Notes under the pieces: model-generated
The model's database searches: none
Seen by the model: the letters and a program-made list of their open reading frames with translations, nothing else
What the model was told of the DNA's origin: nothing
DNA from: Cryptomeria japonica
Lineage: Eukaryota; Streptophyta; Pinopsida; Cupressales; Cupressaceae
Reading direction: 5' to 3'
Length of the DNA stretch: 64,000 nt
Assembly (NCBI RefSeq): GCF_030272615.1
Contig: NC_081413.1
Location: 559,277,945 to 559,341,944 of the forward strand
Program-made: the position numbers and the translations under genes
Shown here: positions 63,434 through 64,000 of the stretch, piece after piece
Numbering within the stretch: the stretch's first letter is position 1
Layout: each line of letters starts with the position of its first letter

Positions 63434-64000
63434 TCACAAATAAAAGTGATCTTCAAAAACAAATGCATTGTCATAGTTTGGGGAGGGAAATCCAAAATCA
63501 GAAAGTAAAGGTGATAACGTATCACTTGAAGAACAAAAATGTTGTGTGCTTGTGTCTTCCCGAACAGGGCTTTGAATAAAAGCATTGAGATTTGATTCAT
63601 CTTGGGGGAAAGATGATTCACTTGTCAAAATAGAGGCATCCTGATCCGGGTAGCTTGAAGTTGAATCATGCAACTCCATATTAATGTTCAACTTCGGCTT
63701 AGTTCTCTCGCGAGCCCTATCCCTGGCCTTGGCTCTGTGTTCAACTCTTTCTCTGTCATTCTCTTTGTGCTTCCTACACGGCACTGAACGAGACACTCTT
63801 CTCTGCAACTTGTTGTCTGTAGGAGACTGTTGATTGGAGTTATGGGTAAGAGGAGAAGAAGAAGATGGAATGTTTTCTTCCGATTCCAGAAATTGGGTCG
63901 GTGAAAGATGATTCATTGCAGGCTGGGCCTGCTGCAGAAGCCACTCCACTGACTCGGTAGGCTGCTTGAAGCCAAGCCTATCATGGATGTCATAAAATTT
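63434..64000 (-). CDS. TCP transcription factor, CYC/TB1-type, C-terminal part
   Basis: Plant-specific nuclear DNA-binding factor controlling growth and branching; CYC/TB1 members act as growth repressors. The frame is open from the window edge to TGA at 63434, 188 codons. It begins inside the TCP domain: KFYDIHDRLGFKQPTESVEW and LLQQAQPAM is the helix-loop-helix II part. Next, a Ser/Pro linker; then the R domain (DRERVEHRAKARDRARERTK), an Arg-rich polar helix that marks CYC/TB1 and some CIN-like class II members; then an acidic, Ser-rich tail ending FVFEDHFYL. The basic region and start lie beyond position 64000. No stops or introns in the part seen, in contrast to everything else in the window, so this is likely a functional host gene. 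The subclass call rests on the R domain. Confidence 0.93.
   Translation of the reverse strand, partial: KFYDIHDRLGFKQPTESVEWLLQQAQPAMNHLSPTQFLESEENIPSSSSPLTHNSNQQSPTDNKLQRRVSRSVPCRKHKENDRERVEHRAKARDRARERTKPKLNINMELHDSTSSYPDQDASILTSESSFPQDESNLNAFIQSPVREDTSTQHFCSSSDTLSPLLSDFGFPSPNYDNAFVFEDHFYL

Overview
This is plant nuclear DNA with a conifer-like (gymnosperm) texture. It is AT-rich, nearly all decayed and nested transposable elements, with introns having GT-AG borders and only one host gene that looks intact. The species cannot be named from sequence alone. The plant assignment rests on a TCP-family transcription factor, a DUF4218/DUF4216 CACTA transposase relic, an Athila/Tat-like Ty3/gypsy element primed by a tRNA-Asp-like site, and degenerate plant-type telomere repeats inside the chromosome arm.

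Layout. Positions 280-2225 (minus) hold copy A of a multi-exon gene family I cannot name. A 460-bp AT-only tract follows, then the C-terminal half of a CACTA transposase (3235-4705, plus). Positions 5669-9071 (minus) are a long, intronless, coiled-coil-rich unknown gene broken by stops and frameshifts, with an array of small hairpins just upstream (9340-9615). Degenerate telomere repeats follow in head-to-head orientation (9838-10310 and 11308-11475) around a 138-bp duplication and a CT tract.

Positions 11594-27077 are one complete but dead Ty3/gypsy retrotransposon. It has two LTRs of about 1.25 kb, a near-perfect 5-bp target duplication, PBS, gag, protease, RT, RNase H, integrase, an extra 3' ORF and a polypurine tract. 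Three younger insertions sit inside it: a 1.5-kb solo LTR, a 1-kb MITE with 33-bp terminal inverted repeats, and a probable 2.6-kb solo LTR. Removing them leaves an element of about 10.4 kb.

Positions 29686-37235 hold RNase H scraps, a decayed multi-exon gene that joins a SET (histone methyltransferase-like) domain to a plant-transposase-like domain and an acidic tail of three tandem 75-bp exons, and the right end of a CACTA element. Positions 38327-47646 look like a second, unusual CACTA-like unit. Copy B of the family at 280-2225 and a GKGEHDGAGA-type transposase gene face each other across a 359-bp satellite. Positions 47690-55700 are mostly noncoding with simple repeats and local duplications. 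Positions 55740-62915 carry three copies of a segment made from Ty1/copia RT debris, two of them in tandem with LINE-like tails. The window ends inside a CYC/TB1-type TCP gene (63434-64000, minus), which runs off the right edge.

The main biological points are the nested-insertion history, the paired A/B gene family with conserved exon structure and exon duplication, and the SET-plus-transposase gene.
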